The position numbers and the translations under genes are program-made. The notes under the pieces are model-generated. The model worked only from the letters and a program-made list of their open reading frames with translations, did not search any database and had not been told where the DNA came from. DNA of 64,000 bases from Costus lasius (lineage: Eukaryota; Streptophyta; Magnoliopsida; Zingiberales; Costaceae): contig JANVAS020000203.1 of NCBI GenBank assembly GCA_027563935.2, forward strand, positions 7,688,001 through 7,752,000, in the 5' to 3' direction. Numbering within the stretch: position 1 is the first letter of the stretch; the number at the start of each line of letters is the position of its first letter. Below, piece by piece: positions 40,449-51,128 of this stretch.

Positions 40449-43400
40449 CGAACTCTGTTACATGTTAATATTTCAAAACTATAAATTTTAAGGTCAATAT
40501 TCACAAAAGCAAAATTATCATTTCAAAGAACAACTGACAAAATAATGATTATCTAGTCATTACAGAAATTAAGGGGCATTATTCCCTCAGTCCCAAGGAG
40601 GTTTTCACGCTATCATGGAGAGAGAAATGCAATAATAATTCATCACAAAAAAATTAGAATTCGATAGAGGGTAAATAAAAGTTTTACTGATTTCATGGGG
40701 GTATGAAAATTTTAGTACAATTTTCACAACCGCATGATTTTGATGAAAAACAGCTTCTGAACTCGTCGATGCACAGTAGCCGCAATCACGCTTTCTTTGA
40801 TTTCTCCCTCGATCGATCTCCTTTTGATATGAAACTTTCTTTGTATCTTCTCCTCCACGAGAAGCACCTTCTCTGAATTTTAGTCACCGGAGATGGCCTT
40901 GTTGCTTCCCGACGAGGAACCCTAATACGGCGGCGCTCTCTTGATTTCTCCCTCTATGAATCATTAAAATTTGTGATGTCTAGTTCAAAATCTTCCTCTA
41001 ACTTTATAGAATAATCCTGTTATTTTTGTTTTTCTGATTAGGGCTCTGTATCTTCTAATTTTTTTGTCAGAAAAATTGGAGACAGGAAGTGCGGAAGACT
41101 CAGGTACAGGCGGCGACCATTTCCCATTTTATATTATTTTCACACCCCCACCCCCCCCCCCCTGAAAGCGAACCTAGGTCACAAGCATTATTCACAAAAA
41201 CAAAACTTGTAGCAGCGGAAATTCTAGGATCACATGACATGAGCACATGATCAACCTTGTATAACTTGTATAGAGCAAGTTAGAGTATTACCATTGCCAT
41301 GATGTAAGAGGCTGCTTGGAAGATGTAAGGGGCGAGCGCCTCTTCTCCAAAGAAGTCACACACAAGATGAGAAAAGCTTTCTTCCTTGTGTTCCTTGTGC
41401 TAGAAAAGACACTAAGGAGTCTTGATCGTTTCTTGGAAAGGGTGATGCGTGTTCCCTTGTCGCTGGTCGAGCCTCTCTTCCCTTGCGTGAAGAAGATCCA
41501 CACGAGAGCACGAGCGCGACGAGAGGAGGAGGAGGCGAGAGGGCTTTCGAAAACGTGGGATGCACTAAAGGAAAATTCGGCCACCACTTATGGTAAGAAC
41601 CGAATTAGTAACTCCCTCCATAACTTCCCTTTAAGCGATCGAAAACTCCTCATTGATTGAACCATGCGTTCACAAGTGAACCGGTTCAATCTCAATTTGG
41701 TTCAAGCACCAAATCAAACCAGCCCTGGTTATAATCTTCTTTGAACCAAATGGCTCAAGATCTAACCACACATCACATTGAACCCCTGATCTTTACGATC
41801 AAGCTTCAATTCTCCGATCAAAGCTTACCGATCACATGTCCTAATCAATCAAACATGATTAGACTAGATCTCACTTTTAATCAGAGCTTAAATTCCTTTA
41901 AACTGAACTAGAATAATTCCAGTCCTTACGATCTGACATAAGTAAGCCATATCATCAAATTGTGCGACCCTAAGGGTTTCCTTCAATGTCGGTAACGATA
42001 ACTTACATTATCACGACCAGAGAGGGGTATCTAGCAACACATCACTGTCTCCCGATATGAAGGAAAGAGTCTTCCAAAACTACTCCCAAACCATAGCACA
42101 AGTGTGAACCTAATTCACTTGGCATACATGTTTCCCTTTGCCACTGGATGTTCTCGTTGGACAAGCATGTCAAGCCTGTGATTCCAACATGATGAAAATG
42201 GTTAGATCAGATGAACATAGTCATCTGGGTATGGCCATACACATTCTCAACCATTTCATCCATAGGGCCCCCTTTAGAACACCACTCTCCAACCTGGAGA
42301 GGCAATCCTATATCTATCACAAGTACCCTAACGTGACTCATGCTCACTATCCAAGATAACCCTTAATCATTATCTTTCAAACGATATGGAACTATCTCAA
42401 GATAATGCCAATCATCACTTAGAAACACAAGTGATCTCAAGTCAGAGGGAATATGCCACTTGCTTGCATACAAGGATTATTCACATTGTGACAAACAATT
42501 GAATATCCTGAGAAGGGTCAGTCCAGTACATCCAATGTACCTATGTGTCTAAATCTTATTCCATGCTCGAAGCATCCTATAAAATTAGAACACATATTAG
42601 TCTCAATCATACCAAGGCTGTCTCATGTTCACCAAGATATCTCGACTAAGGACAATACTGAATGTCAGCTAAACTGAACCTCATTGAGACATTACTCAGA
42701 AGTATACATATAACAGCAGACAATGTAACAATCTGAATAACAACATTTGCCTTTAAAAATAAATATTTAGTTTATATATGATACTGACAATAACCCAAGG
42801 CCTCAAACATTAGCCTTAAGGGCATACCCTAACACCCCCCCCCCTCTTGAAAATTTCATTTTATTTTTCACAGGGTTGTGAAATTAGAAAAAAATTCCAA
42901 AATTGACCTCTTAACTTGAATTTTCATGCTAAATCTGTTTCGGCCTCTGATTTCTTCAAATCTACTGAAATTAAGCCCCTTTCATCTGAAAATGATGGAA
43001 AACAAAAAGAGGTATAAATTCTAAAATACTTGACCAATAATGTTTAAAAATAAGCAAAAACTCAATAATATGACTCAAGAGTAACATACAATTAATATAA
43101 ATTTTACTCTAAATTTCTGAGTCATCAATGCAATACAAGAATTGAATTTATAATAAAAAAAAGCATCACATAGTCCTCACAAGAATTGTATTTTGGTAGT
43201 GTTTTATGATATGATTTTATCTCAAAACGAGTCATACTCTAGTACTTTTATCTCAAATTTAAGCTTATTTACTTGTTTTGTTCAGAATCTTCATTTTTTT
43301 CCTTGTATTTATGTATTTACAGGTAAAATCACTCATTTTAAAGCATCTTTGATGGTTCTTAAACATCCGAGTGATTCAGGACAAAGAGACAAGCCAACAT

Positions 43401-43487
43401 AGAAAATTTAGTGTTAAATGGAGCTTTTTATTAACATCATGATTCAGATAGAGCTAGCATTGAAGAAGGGGAGGAACTGGATGATAA
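40449..43487. repeat. LTR-like direct repeat R1, interrupted by a solo copia LTR
   Basis: It starts CGAACTCTGTTACATG and is matched, with substitutions and small indels, by R2 from 44944. The matching parts are 40449-41162 plus 42835-43186 (to 44944-45985) and 43187-43487 (to 46613-46917). R1 lacks about 627 bp that R2 carries between these blocks. It is adjacent to the 5' end of the minus-strand gag remnant, so it may be that element's 5' LTR, but no TG...CA ends or primer site could be fixed. Confidence 0.6.
41163..42834 (-). repeat. Solo LTR of the copia A/B/D family
   Basis: A 1672-bp diverged LTR runs from TGAAAGCGAACC to CATACCCTAACA on the plus strand, with no internal region attached. 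It sits within a run of C on both sides, so the target duplication is CCCCC but cannot be placed exactly. R2 shows the equivalent unoccupied site near 45642. Solo LTRs arise by recombination between the two LTRs of a complete copy. The terminal CCCCT...AGGGG hairpin is lost. The frames at 41288-41587 and 41316-41660 are not considered genes. Confidence 0.9.
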
Positions 43488-44943
43488 AACACCCCCCCCC
43501 CCACATAATTTTATGTGAGCTAAACATGGGCAGGCCGTGAAGCCCACCACGGGTGTGATGGCCTCGACGAAAAATGTAGGATAGAAACACGGCCGTGAAT
43601 GCCATCGCTAGCAGGCTATGAATGTCTCGATGAAAACTTGCACACCCGATCACGGGTATGGTGTGATCTTTTCTCCAAAAAATGGAAAAACCGATGCTTC
43701 CAAACGCGAACACAGTCTTGGCTATGAATGCCATCACTGGCAGGCCGTGAACGCCTCGGCAAAAACCTGCGCACCCGATCACAGCCATGAAGACTATCAC
43801 GGGCAGGCCGTGATCTCCTCCGCGTCTTCTAAACCATCCCATCACAGCCGTGAACAGCATCACTGCTAGGCCTTGAATGCCCCTAAAGATGTTGAATTGC
43901 CTCGAAGGCCCCGTTTTGACGTACATCACCCTCCGTACCACATTCCTCCATCGCAGGACAACCCAAAGGAACCCAACAAGGCAACAATTCGGCGATCCCA
44001 ACGCTCAAGCCAACCGCCGGATCGGTATATGGGAGTCATCAGCCCTCTCTCAGTCCATACCAAGATCCTCCAGCCCATGGGCCACCCAACTCAACCCACC
44101 GAAGGCCCGGCCCAAGAAGGATATCATAATCATCTTAACAAAACGGCCCAAGAGCAAGCCTCCACCGTAATGAACTAGCCAACAATCTCAAAGTTTTGCT
44201 GCTTTATCACGGCTTGTTTTGAGCTCGTCTAATTGTCTTATGCCATCCCTGTATGCCTAGGAATTAAGGACATGCGTAGAGCTTCAGCAGTAGTTGGTAG
44301 AAGTTTGTTTTATTTAGTTTTATGTAGCCGTTTGGACTACTTTTGGCTACCAAAGTAGGTAGATGGTAGGATTCGGCTTTCGTTGCCATCACCCACAAGC
44401 ATCCGCATATCAGAGGCATAGAGCAAGTTCCTGCTCTATGGTGCGTTTTCAGACTCATAGGCGCACGAGCTGAGCCCCGTAATTGCTATCCCCCTACGGA
44501 ACGTGCTACGCTTAAAATTGCTAAGAGGTTTGTGTGTGAATTTCATTGATCGGGTGTCGTTCGGCTTCTTTTGCATTAGTGTTGCTCCGAAATGAATTCA
44601 CTGCTAATTTCTTCTTGTTTCTCTCTGCAATTTCCGAGTGTTTTTACTTTTCTCGTCTCAAGACCCTCTCACATTTTTCGCGCATTGTGTAAACACCGTA
44701 GAGTACAGAACTAAGGACCAACCTCTTAATTTTATAGGTTTTACTTTAGGGTTTCCGATAATCAAAATAATCACTCGAACCATATTGTCACGTCTAAATC
44801 AATAAACTGCCTAGGTCGAACTATTAACATGTAGATAAGCTTCAAAGACTAGGATTTAAGAAGAAATCTATTTTCATAGCCTAAGTTCCTAAAACCACAT
44901 TTTAAGGGTTCCGAGTTCGGAAATCACCTCTCGGTACATATTA
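43488..44943. other. Degenerate repetitive segment between R1 and R2
   Basis: This GC-richer stretch contains CACGG/CCGTGA-type repeats at 43525-43870, with a period near 130 bp between 43611 and 43741. A plus-strand frame at 43873-44178 carries a basic IRRSQRSSQPPDRYMG stretch, similar in style to retrotransposon linkers. From 44180 to 44943 I see no gene. The overlapping 185-codon minus frame (43444-44001) is a by-product of the repeats. It is probably the remains of an LTR element interior; identity unknown. Confidence 0.45.
43525..43870. repeat. Imperfect repeats rich in CACGG and CCGTGA
   Basis: GCAGGCCGTGAA-like words recur near 43530, 43611, 43741 and 43803, and GCACACCCGATCACGG-like words near 43640 and 43770. 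The copies are diverged. Similar wording occurs near 38690 in the Gypsy remnant, which suggests a shared origin. Confidence 0.6.
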
Positions 44944-45985
44944 CGAACTCTGTTATATGTTAATATTTCAAAACTATAAATTTTTAGGTCAATATTCAGA
45001 AAAGCAAAATTATTATTTCAAATAACAACTGACAAAATAATGATTATCTAGTCATTACAGATATTAAGGGAGATTATTCCCTCAGTCCCAAGGAGGTTTT
45101 TACACTAACAAGGAGAGAGAAATGCAATAATAATTCATATCAAAAAAATCATAATTCGATAGAGGGTAAATAAAAGTTTTACTGATTTCATGGGTGTATG
45201 AAAATTTTAGTACAATTTTCACAACCCCATGATTCAGATGAAGAATAGCTTCTGAACTCGTCGATGCACCGTAGCCGCAATCATGCTTTCTTCGATTTCT
45301 CCCACGATCGATCTCCTTTTGACCTAGACCTTTATGTATATCTTCTCCTCCACGAGGTGCACCTTCTCAGAAATTTTAGTCACTAGAGATGGCTTCGTTC
45401 CTTCCCGACGAGGAACCCTAATACGGCGGCGCTCTCTTTATTTCTCCCTCTGTGATTCATTAAAATTTGTGATGTCTAGTTCAAAATCTTCCTCTAACTT
45501 TATAAAATAATCCTGTTTTTTTGTTTTTTTAATTAGGGCTTTGTATCTTCTAATTTTTTGTCAGAAAAATTGGAGATAGGAAGTACGGAAGACTCAGGTG
45601 CAGGTGGCGACTATTTCCCATTTTATATTACTTTCACACTCCCCTGAAAATTTCAGTTTATTTTTCACAGGGGTGTGAAATTTGAAAAAAATTCCAAAAT
45701 TGAACTGAACTTGAATTTTTCATGCTAAATCTATTTCCAGCCTCTGTTTTCTTCAAATCTATTGAAATTAAGCCCCTTTCATCTGAAAATGATGAAAACA
45801 AAAAGAGGTGTAGATTATGAAATAATTGACCAATAATATTTAAATGCAAGCAAATACTCAATAATATGTCTCAAAAGTAACATATAATTAATATAAATAT
45901 TACTATAAAATTATGAGTCATCAATGCAATACAAGAATTGAATTTATAATAAAAAAAAAGCAGCACATAGCCCTCACAATCAAAT

Positions 45986-46612
45986 ACATCACAAACATGT
46001 TATGGGGCTTGTTTATAACCATAACGCAATGCACAAAATAATGCACCTACTAATGTCTTCCCATATGCTAATGAAAGCACAAAATTAATCAATTTTATTT
46101 TCCATTAAAACCTATCTATCAACCATAATGACTAAACATAGTTTATTCGCATATTTTTTTGTTCTCTTGGGCCTCTTCACATGTGGCACATGCATGCTCT
46201 TGGAATGCTGCTGCCCCCTATAATCAGCCACATGCATGTAAAAATTAGAGTAATCACCTAGTCCATACTTCATATAATTTTTACAAGCATACACACAAGG
46301 TCTATCCTTGATGTGTAAGGAGAAATCAAAAACCCAAAAATTCATAAGAGAAGTTTAGAAAATATAGACCTACATTTTTCTAAGTAGAAAAATCATGACA
46401 TAAAAATTTTAAAATCTTTTCATGGCATGGGCGCATATAGAAAACAATCAATGTACATCTCTTGGTTCTCATAAATTAGCTCGGTTGCGATTGTTGGGAA
46501 ACCCTGTGTAATTTAAAGTTTAAAACATGCGGCAGCGATGCCCGAAACAGGTTTTTAAAACCAACCAAAGAATCGACTTATGAGATAAATCATTAGATAT
46601 GATAGATGATGA
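45986..46612. other. Segment present only in R2
   Basis: About 627 bp have no counterpart in R1. The right part begins TGTTGGGAAACCC at about 46494, followed by GCGGCAGCGATGCCCG, which resembles the start of a plant Copia-type LTR, but only about 120 bp remain. The minus frame at 46112-46345 (77 codons) has no recognisable homology by eye. Confidence 0.35.
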
Positions 46613-46913
46613 CATGTATTTTGGTAGTGTTTTATGATGTGATTTTATCTCGAAATGAGTCATACTCTAGTACTTTTTTTCTCAAATTCAAGCTTATTTA
46701 CTTGTTTTGTTTAGAACCTTCACTTTTCCTTGTCTTTGTGTATTTTTAGGTAAAATCACATATTTCTGAAGCATATTTGTTGGTTCTTAAACCTCCGGGT
46801 GATTATGGACAAAAAGATAAGCCAACATAGCAAATTTAGAGTTTAATGGAGCTTTTTATTAACATCAAGATTTAGATAGAGCTAGCACTGAAGAGGTGGG
46901 GTAACTGGATGAG

Positions 46914-46918
46914 AAAAC
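46914..46918. repeat. Target site of copia E (AAAAC)
   Basis: AAAAC directly precedes the E 5' LTR. The matching right copy lies outside the window. The equivalent place in R1 (GATAAAACACCC near 43483) shows the unoccupied sequence. Confidence 0.6.
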
Positions 46919-48595
46919 TGTTGGGGTATGCCCTTAAGGCTAATGTTTGAGGCCTTGGGATTGTATCAGTATCATGTAATAAACTCTTAAGTTTATAAAG
47001 GCATGGTTGTTATTCAGTTTGTTACATTGTCTGCTGCAATAAGTGTACTTCTGAATAATGTCTCAAAGTTGTTCAGCTAGGCTGACATGCAGTTATGTCC
47101 TTAGTCAAGATATCTTGGTGAACATGAGACAGCCTTGATATGGTTAAGACTAATATGTGTTCTAATCTTATAGGATGCTTCGAGCATGGAATAAGATGTA
47201 GACTCATGGGTACATTGGATGTACTGGACAGACCCTACTAGGATATTCAATTGCTTGTCACAATGTGAATAATCCTTGATTGTAACAAGTGGCACATTTC
47301 CTCTGACTTGAGATCACTTGTGTTTCTAAATGATGATTGTCATTATTTTGAGATAGTTCAATATCATTTGAAACATAATGGTTATAGACTATCTTGGATA
47401 GTGAGCTTGAGTCAGGTTAGGGCACTAGTGATAGATATAGGATTGCCGTCTCCTTAATTGGAGTGTGATGTTCTAAAGGGGCCCCCTGGATGAGATGATT
47501 GAGAAAGTGTATGGCCATACCCAGGTGACTATGTTCATCTGATCTAATCATGCTCATCATATTGGAGCTACAGGCTTGACACGCTTGTCCAATAAGAACA
47601 TCCAGTGGCAAAGGAAGCATGTATGCCTAGTGAAGTGGATTCACACTTGTGCTGTGTTTTGGGTGTAGTCTTGGAAGACTCTTTCCTTTATATCAGGAGA
47701 CAGTGATGTGTTGCTAGATACCCCTCACAGATCGTGATAACGTAAGTTATCGTTACCGACCTTTAAAGGAAACCCTTAGGGTCGCACAATTTGATGATAT
47801 GGCTTACTTAAGTCAGATCGTATGGACTGAATTGTTTGGGTTCAGTTTAAAGGGATTTAATCTCTGATTGTAAGTGAGATCCAGTCTGATCATGTTTGAT
47901 TGATTAGGGCTTGAGATCGGTAAGCTTCGATTGAGAGAATGGATGCTAGATCGGTGAGATCAGGAGCATCAAGAGATGAACGGTCAGATCTTAAGCCTTA
48001 GGGGTTTTGTTATGATTTGGACTAGTTGCTTGGTTTATTTGGTTTTTGAACCAAATCGATTTGAACTAGCTCATTGGGTGAGCGCATGGTTCAAGTAAAG
48101 AGGCATTGGCGATTGGGGTAATGCATGGTCGCATGAACGTTGAGACATTGCTATTTTTAGATAGCATGTTCTCTAACGTGACCACATCTCACGTTCACGC
48201 TAAGTGAACTTCTCTCTCGCCTCTCGCCACGGACTCTCGAAGGGGGCATTCGTGTGTGACAAGTCTCGGACGCCTTGGAGAGTTTTTTGGAAAAGCAAGC
48301 AAAGCTTCATCCATCCCTTCCATTCGATCAAAGACACCTCTTGGAACCTTGCTAGCACAAGGAGCACCAAGGAAGTGAGCGCATCCTCATCTTGTGTGCG
48401 CATCATTTGGAGGAGATCTCTCTTGCTCTCTCTTTCCAAGATGCCATCCAACACATGGCTTCGGTATGAATTCTTTTTCATGTTGTTAAGTTGATCATAT
48501 TGCATGCGATGATTCTAAGAAACCCACTCCGCTGCTTTAGATCAAATATTATGCGCCTATCTAGGGTTTCGCTCCCCCTTGAAGGGGACTTTTCA
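46919..48595 (+). repeat. Copia E 5' LTR
   Basis: The LTR runs from TGTTGGGGTATG to GGGGACTTTTCA. The terminal hairpin CCCCTTGAAGGGG is at 48575-48587. The palindromes found in the B LTR near 8795 are absent here, so E belongs to another subfamily together with A and F. Confidence 0.93.
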
Positions 48596-48597
48596 AT

Positions 48598-48609
48598 TGG
48601 TATCAGAGC
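48598..48609 (+). other. Primer-binding site of copia E (initiator tRNA-Met)
   Basis: TGGTATCAGAGC starts two bases after the LTR end. Confidence 0.92.
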
Positions 48610-49327
48610 TTTGGTTGATGCATGTTTTATGATTGCTATACCATGTTTTGTGATCCATGTTTGCGCAACATGCTTAGATCTATAGGTCAGGTTACATGCG
48701 AAAATGATTACATATGATTTTCATGTTTGAGCATGTATGAAAGTCGGCGCATCTTTATTGTTGATGTTTTATCAAACACGTATATTACTTGCGCGCCCTC
48801 ACTAGATCTAAGGTCTTACTATAAATCCTTAGACGGGTTAGTAGGGTTGATATCATCATCTAGGTTAGATCCAACCAGTCTGGTCAGATCATCTGACAGC
48901 CTAGATGGGTCGACCAGATAGCACCTTTGCGCAAGCAAGAGGTGGCTATAGGTCGACTGCATCACAGGCGTGTAGCGATGTTTGGTTGAGACAACCCATG
49001 AACGCACATGAGTTAGGCCCGGGGTCACACCCGCTTGCCAGAACTCATGGGGTGGTTCAGCCCTTGGCGCATGCATAGTTGACCACTAGGTCGACTCAAG
49101 TCAGTTAGGACTTGATGCATGCAAGGGCACTGGATCTGATTAGATTGGATGAGTGGATCCCTATTAATGGACCGTTGTAAGGTTGTAGGGCATATAAGAA
49201 TATTAAAATTGATGCCAAAGGGGTTTTCAAAACTTTAATTTCTTAATTGGATCACATGCTGTTTGGATGCCATATGTGTGTTTATTTTATCTTATGTGGG
49301 CTGCCCGTTTAATGTGTGCTGTGCTGG

Positions 49328-49424
49328 GGCCTGCGTGCCTGGAAATTAAATGTAAATTATTTTATTGTGATCTGCGCATCACATTTCATTTAATTTATAA
49401 AGTGTTATTGACCTGCGTGTCAAT
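49328..49424 (+). promoter_or_regulatory. CTGCG-loop hairpin cluster, copia E leader
   Basis: The arms are GGC/GCC with loop CTGCGT (49328-49339), TGTGAT/ATCACA with loop CTGCGC (49366-49383) and ATTGAC/GTCAAT with loop CTGCGT (49407-49424). A weaker related hairpin, ACAC-CTGC-GTGT, is at 49925-49936. Confidence 0.5.
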
Positions 49425-49883
49425 CTTGTCTAGATAGTTAAATTGTAATTTAATTAGACAAGAGCACAGAGCACATTTAGCAGAGGCGTATACAGCAGTG
49501 GCTTGACCAGGTGGGAGGTCTAGGGTTCGACCCTAGGACAGGCGCATTTTCCTGGTGGGCGCACCTGAGCTACAGTAGGCGCTTGGGCCCTGGTTTGGGC
49601 CAGATGAGCAGCAAAAGACCCATGAAGAAAAACAAGTGAAGACTTAAGTGAAATTAAGGTCTTACTTAGGATTATGGGCTTTTACCACTTAAGATCAGCT
49701 TGCTTTCTTTTATTGTTTAATTACAATTAGAATAGCATGATTTAAATCTTCTGCTATCACCATAGGAATTGCATGATAGATATGAAGATAAAAGACCGTT
49801 AAAATCCAACGCTAAAATATCAAGCTCGTAAGCCTTCTGACGCAAAACCTCACTGTTCTGATTATCGTTGGAGCCGTGTTGTA

Positions 49884-50101
49884 CCCACTCAGTGGGCACG
49901 TCCATCTTCAGACGGTGCGGGATTACACCTGCGTGTTACAGGGAAGGGATTTATCGCTTCTCGTTGCTCAGCATAGCACGTGGTGGTCCAGGGAGTAGGT
50001 CGGGTCAGCTTGACCATGTAGGCTACATATGTGGCGCATATGGTAGCACATGGAGGCAGCCATCTGTGGGATCAGAGACTGTGTTGTACCAACTCAGTTG
50101 G
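49884..50101 (+). promoter_or_regulatory. Paired ACTCAGT hairpins in copia E leader
   Basis: CCCACTCAGTGGG lies at 49884-49896 and CCAACTCAGTTGG at 50089-50101. Both are preceded by GTGTTGTA, so the two hairpins look like diverged copies of one module. Confidence 0.45.
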
Positions 50102-50412
50102 CACAGTCTGCTGGATTGCCCAGATGAAGGGGAATCGCACGGGTTGGCGATTGGCTGGGATAGCCTACCAGAGATTAGTACTTGTACCCTCTGTGCATCT
50201 TATCTCGCCTGAGCGGGACGCGGAGACCAAGTATAAAATCTGGATCCCATCTCACAAAAAAGAGTACTACTCTTTCGGGCTGTTTTTGCTGGATTTTTCA
50301 GCCAGATAAAATAGTGAGAAAAAGAATCTTTCTAAAGTCCTGATCGATTCTTAACATTGATACTGACCTTGCTGTTCTTGCATTGTTGTAGATACCTGCA
50401 GCAACGAACACC

Positions 50413-51128
50413 ATGAACTTCAATGTGCGATCCCTACTGGAAAGGGAGAAGTTTGCTGGGCCGAACTTCTCAGACTGGTACGGACACCTTAAGATTGTTC
50501 TTAAGGCAGAGAGGAAACTGTATGTCCTCAAGACGGCTATACCGCCTTAGCCCGCTCCGAACGCCGCAAGGGCGGTTCGGGAAGCTTATGAAAAGCACGT
50601 CAATGATAGCATTGATGTCGCTTGCCTGATGCTAGCGTCTATGACGCCACCGCTGCAGCGTCAGCATGAGGATATGTCGGCTATAGAGATTATAGCGAAC
50701 CTCAAAATGCTGTATGCTGCACAGGCGAGGACAGAACGCTATAATCTGACAAAGCTTTTCTTTCAGAGCAAACTGGCTGAAGGGAGTCCAGTGGGAGCTC
50801 ATGTGCTCAAGATGATTGGGCACAAGGAGGCTCTAGAGAAACTGGGACATACCATCAATCAGGAGCTTGCTGTAGACATTATTCTGCAGTCTCTCCCGCC
50901 CTCTTTCGATGCGTTCATTATTAACTTTAATATGAACAAAATCGATTGTACTCCGGCAGAGTTGCTCAATATGCTCTTGACTACTGAGGAGACTCTGAAG
51001 GGAAAGCCTTCGACCTCTGTCTTAATGGTTCCTTCTAGGAACAAGAAGAAGGGGAAGAAGGGCAAAGCCCCAGTCAAGAACTACAACAAGGCGCTGAAAC
51101 AAAAAGTGAAGCGGTCAAAGGAATACAG
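50413..51128 (+). pseudogene. Copia E gag, nonsense codon and interrupted
   Basis: The gag start is at 50413 (ATGAACTTC, where sister copies have ATGAGCTTC). A TAG stop at 50548-50550 falls in frame at codon 46, where the other copies have CAG. After the stop the frame stays open (50551 onwards) to the copia F insertion at 51129, just before the zinc knuckle. Pol is not in the window. This is a clear pseudogene. Confidence 0.93.
51124..51128. repeat. Target site of copia F (TACAG)
   Basis: TACAG directly precedes the F LTR. In the intact sister copies the gag sequence runs through this point without a break. The right duplication lies outside the window. Confidence 0.6.

Larger units (their letters stand above)
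44944..46918. repeat. LTR-like direct repeat R2, cut by copia E
   Basis: This is the second copy of the repeat that starts at 40449. It contains the full order of blocks, including 45986-46612 missing from R1, and ends where copia E inserted (46919). Both copies share the low-complexity AT-rich character and the AATCCTGTTTTTTTG / GCGGCGCTCTCTT wording near 40930 and 45425. Confidence 0.6.
48610..50412 (+). other. Untranslated leader of copia E
   Basis: This leader shares the hairpin series with A, B and D. It contains an upstream frame at 49868-50212 (114 codons), the longest version of the leader frame in the family, and the T-arm-like hairpin near 49517-49540 (GGTTCGACCCT at 49524-49534) shared only with A. 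It shows the empty target site of Gypsy C near 49056. Confidence 0.78.
46919..51128 (+). mobile_element. Copia E, left part, interrupted by copia F
   Basis: A plus-strand member of the A/B/D family has a 1677-bp 5' LTR, primer-binding site, about 1.8-kb leader and the start of gag. Copia F (minus strand) inserted into gag at 51129 with duplication TACAG (51124-51128). The rest of E lies beyond F and G, outside the window. Gag already carries a stop codon, so this copy was probably inactive before or after the insertion. Confidence 0.92.

Noticed and set aside
41316..41660. 114-codon frame that might be a host gene
   Set aside because: It sits inside the solo copia LTR and corresponds to LTR sequence of the family.
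43444..44001. 185-codon minus frame with repeating HGLPV-like units
   Set aside because: Its repeats reflect DNA-level CACGG/CCGTGA repeats. There is no start context or domain, and the region is decayed.
46112..46345. 77-codon minus frame in the R2-only segment
   Set aside because: No recognisable family, one frame among decayed repeats; too weak to call a gene.
49499..49534. Possible tRNA gene or functional SINE promoter in the copia E leader
   Set aside because: The box-like motifs are only about 12 bp apart and no cloverleaf can be formed; only the hairpin is reported.
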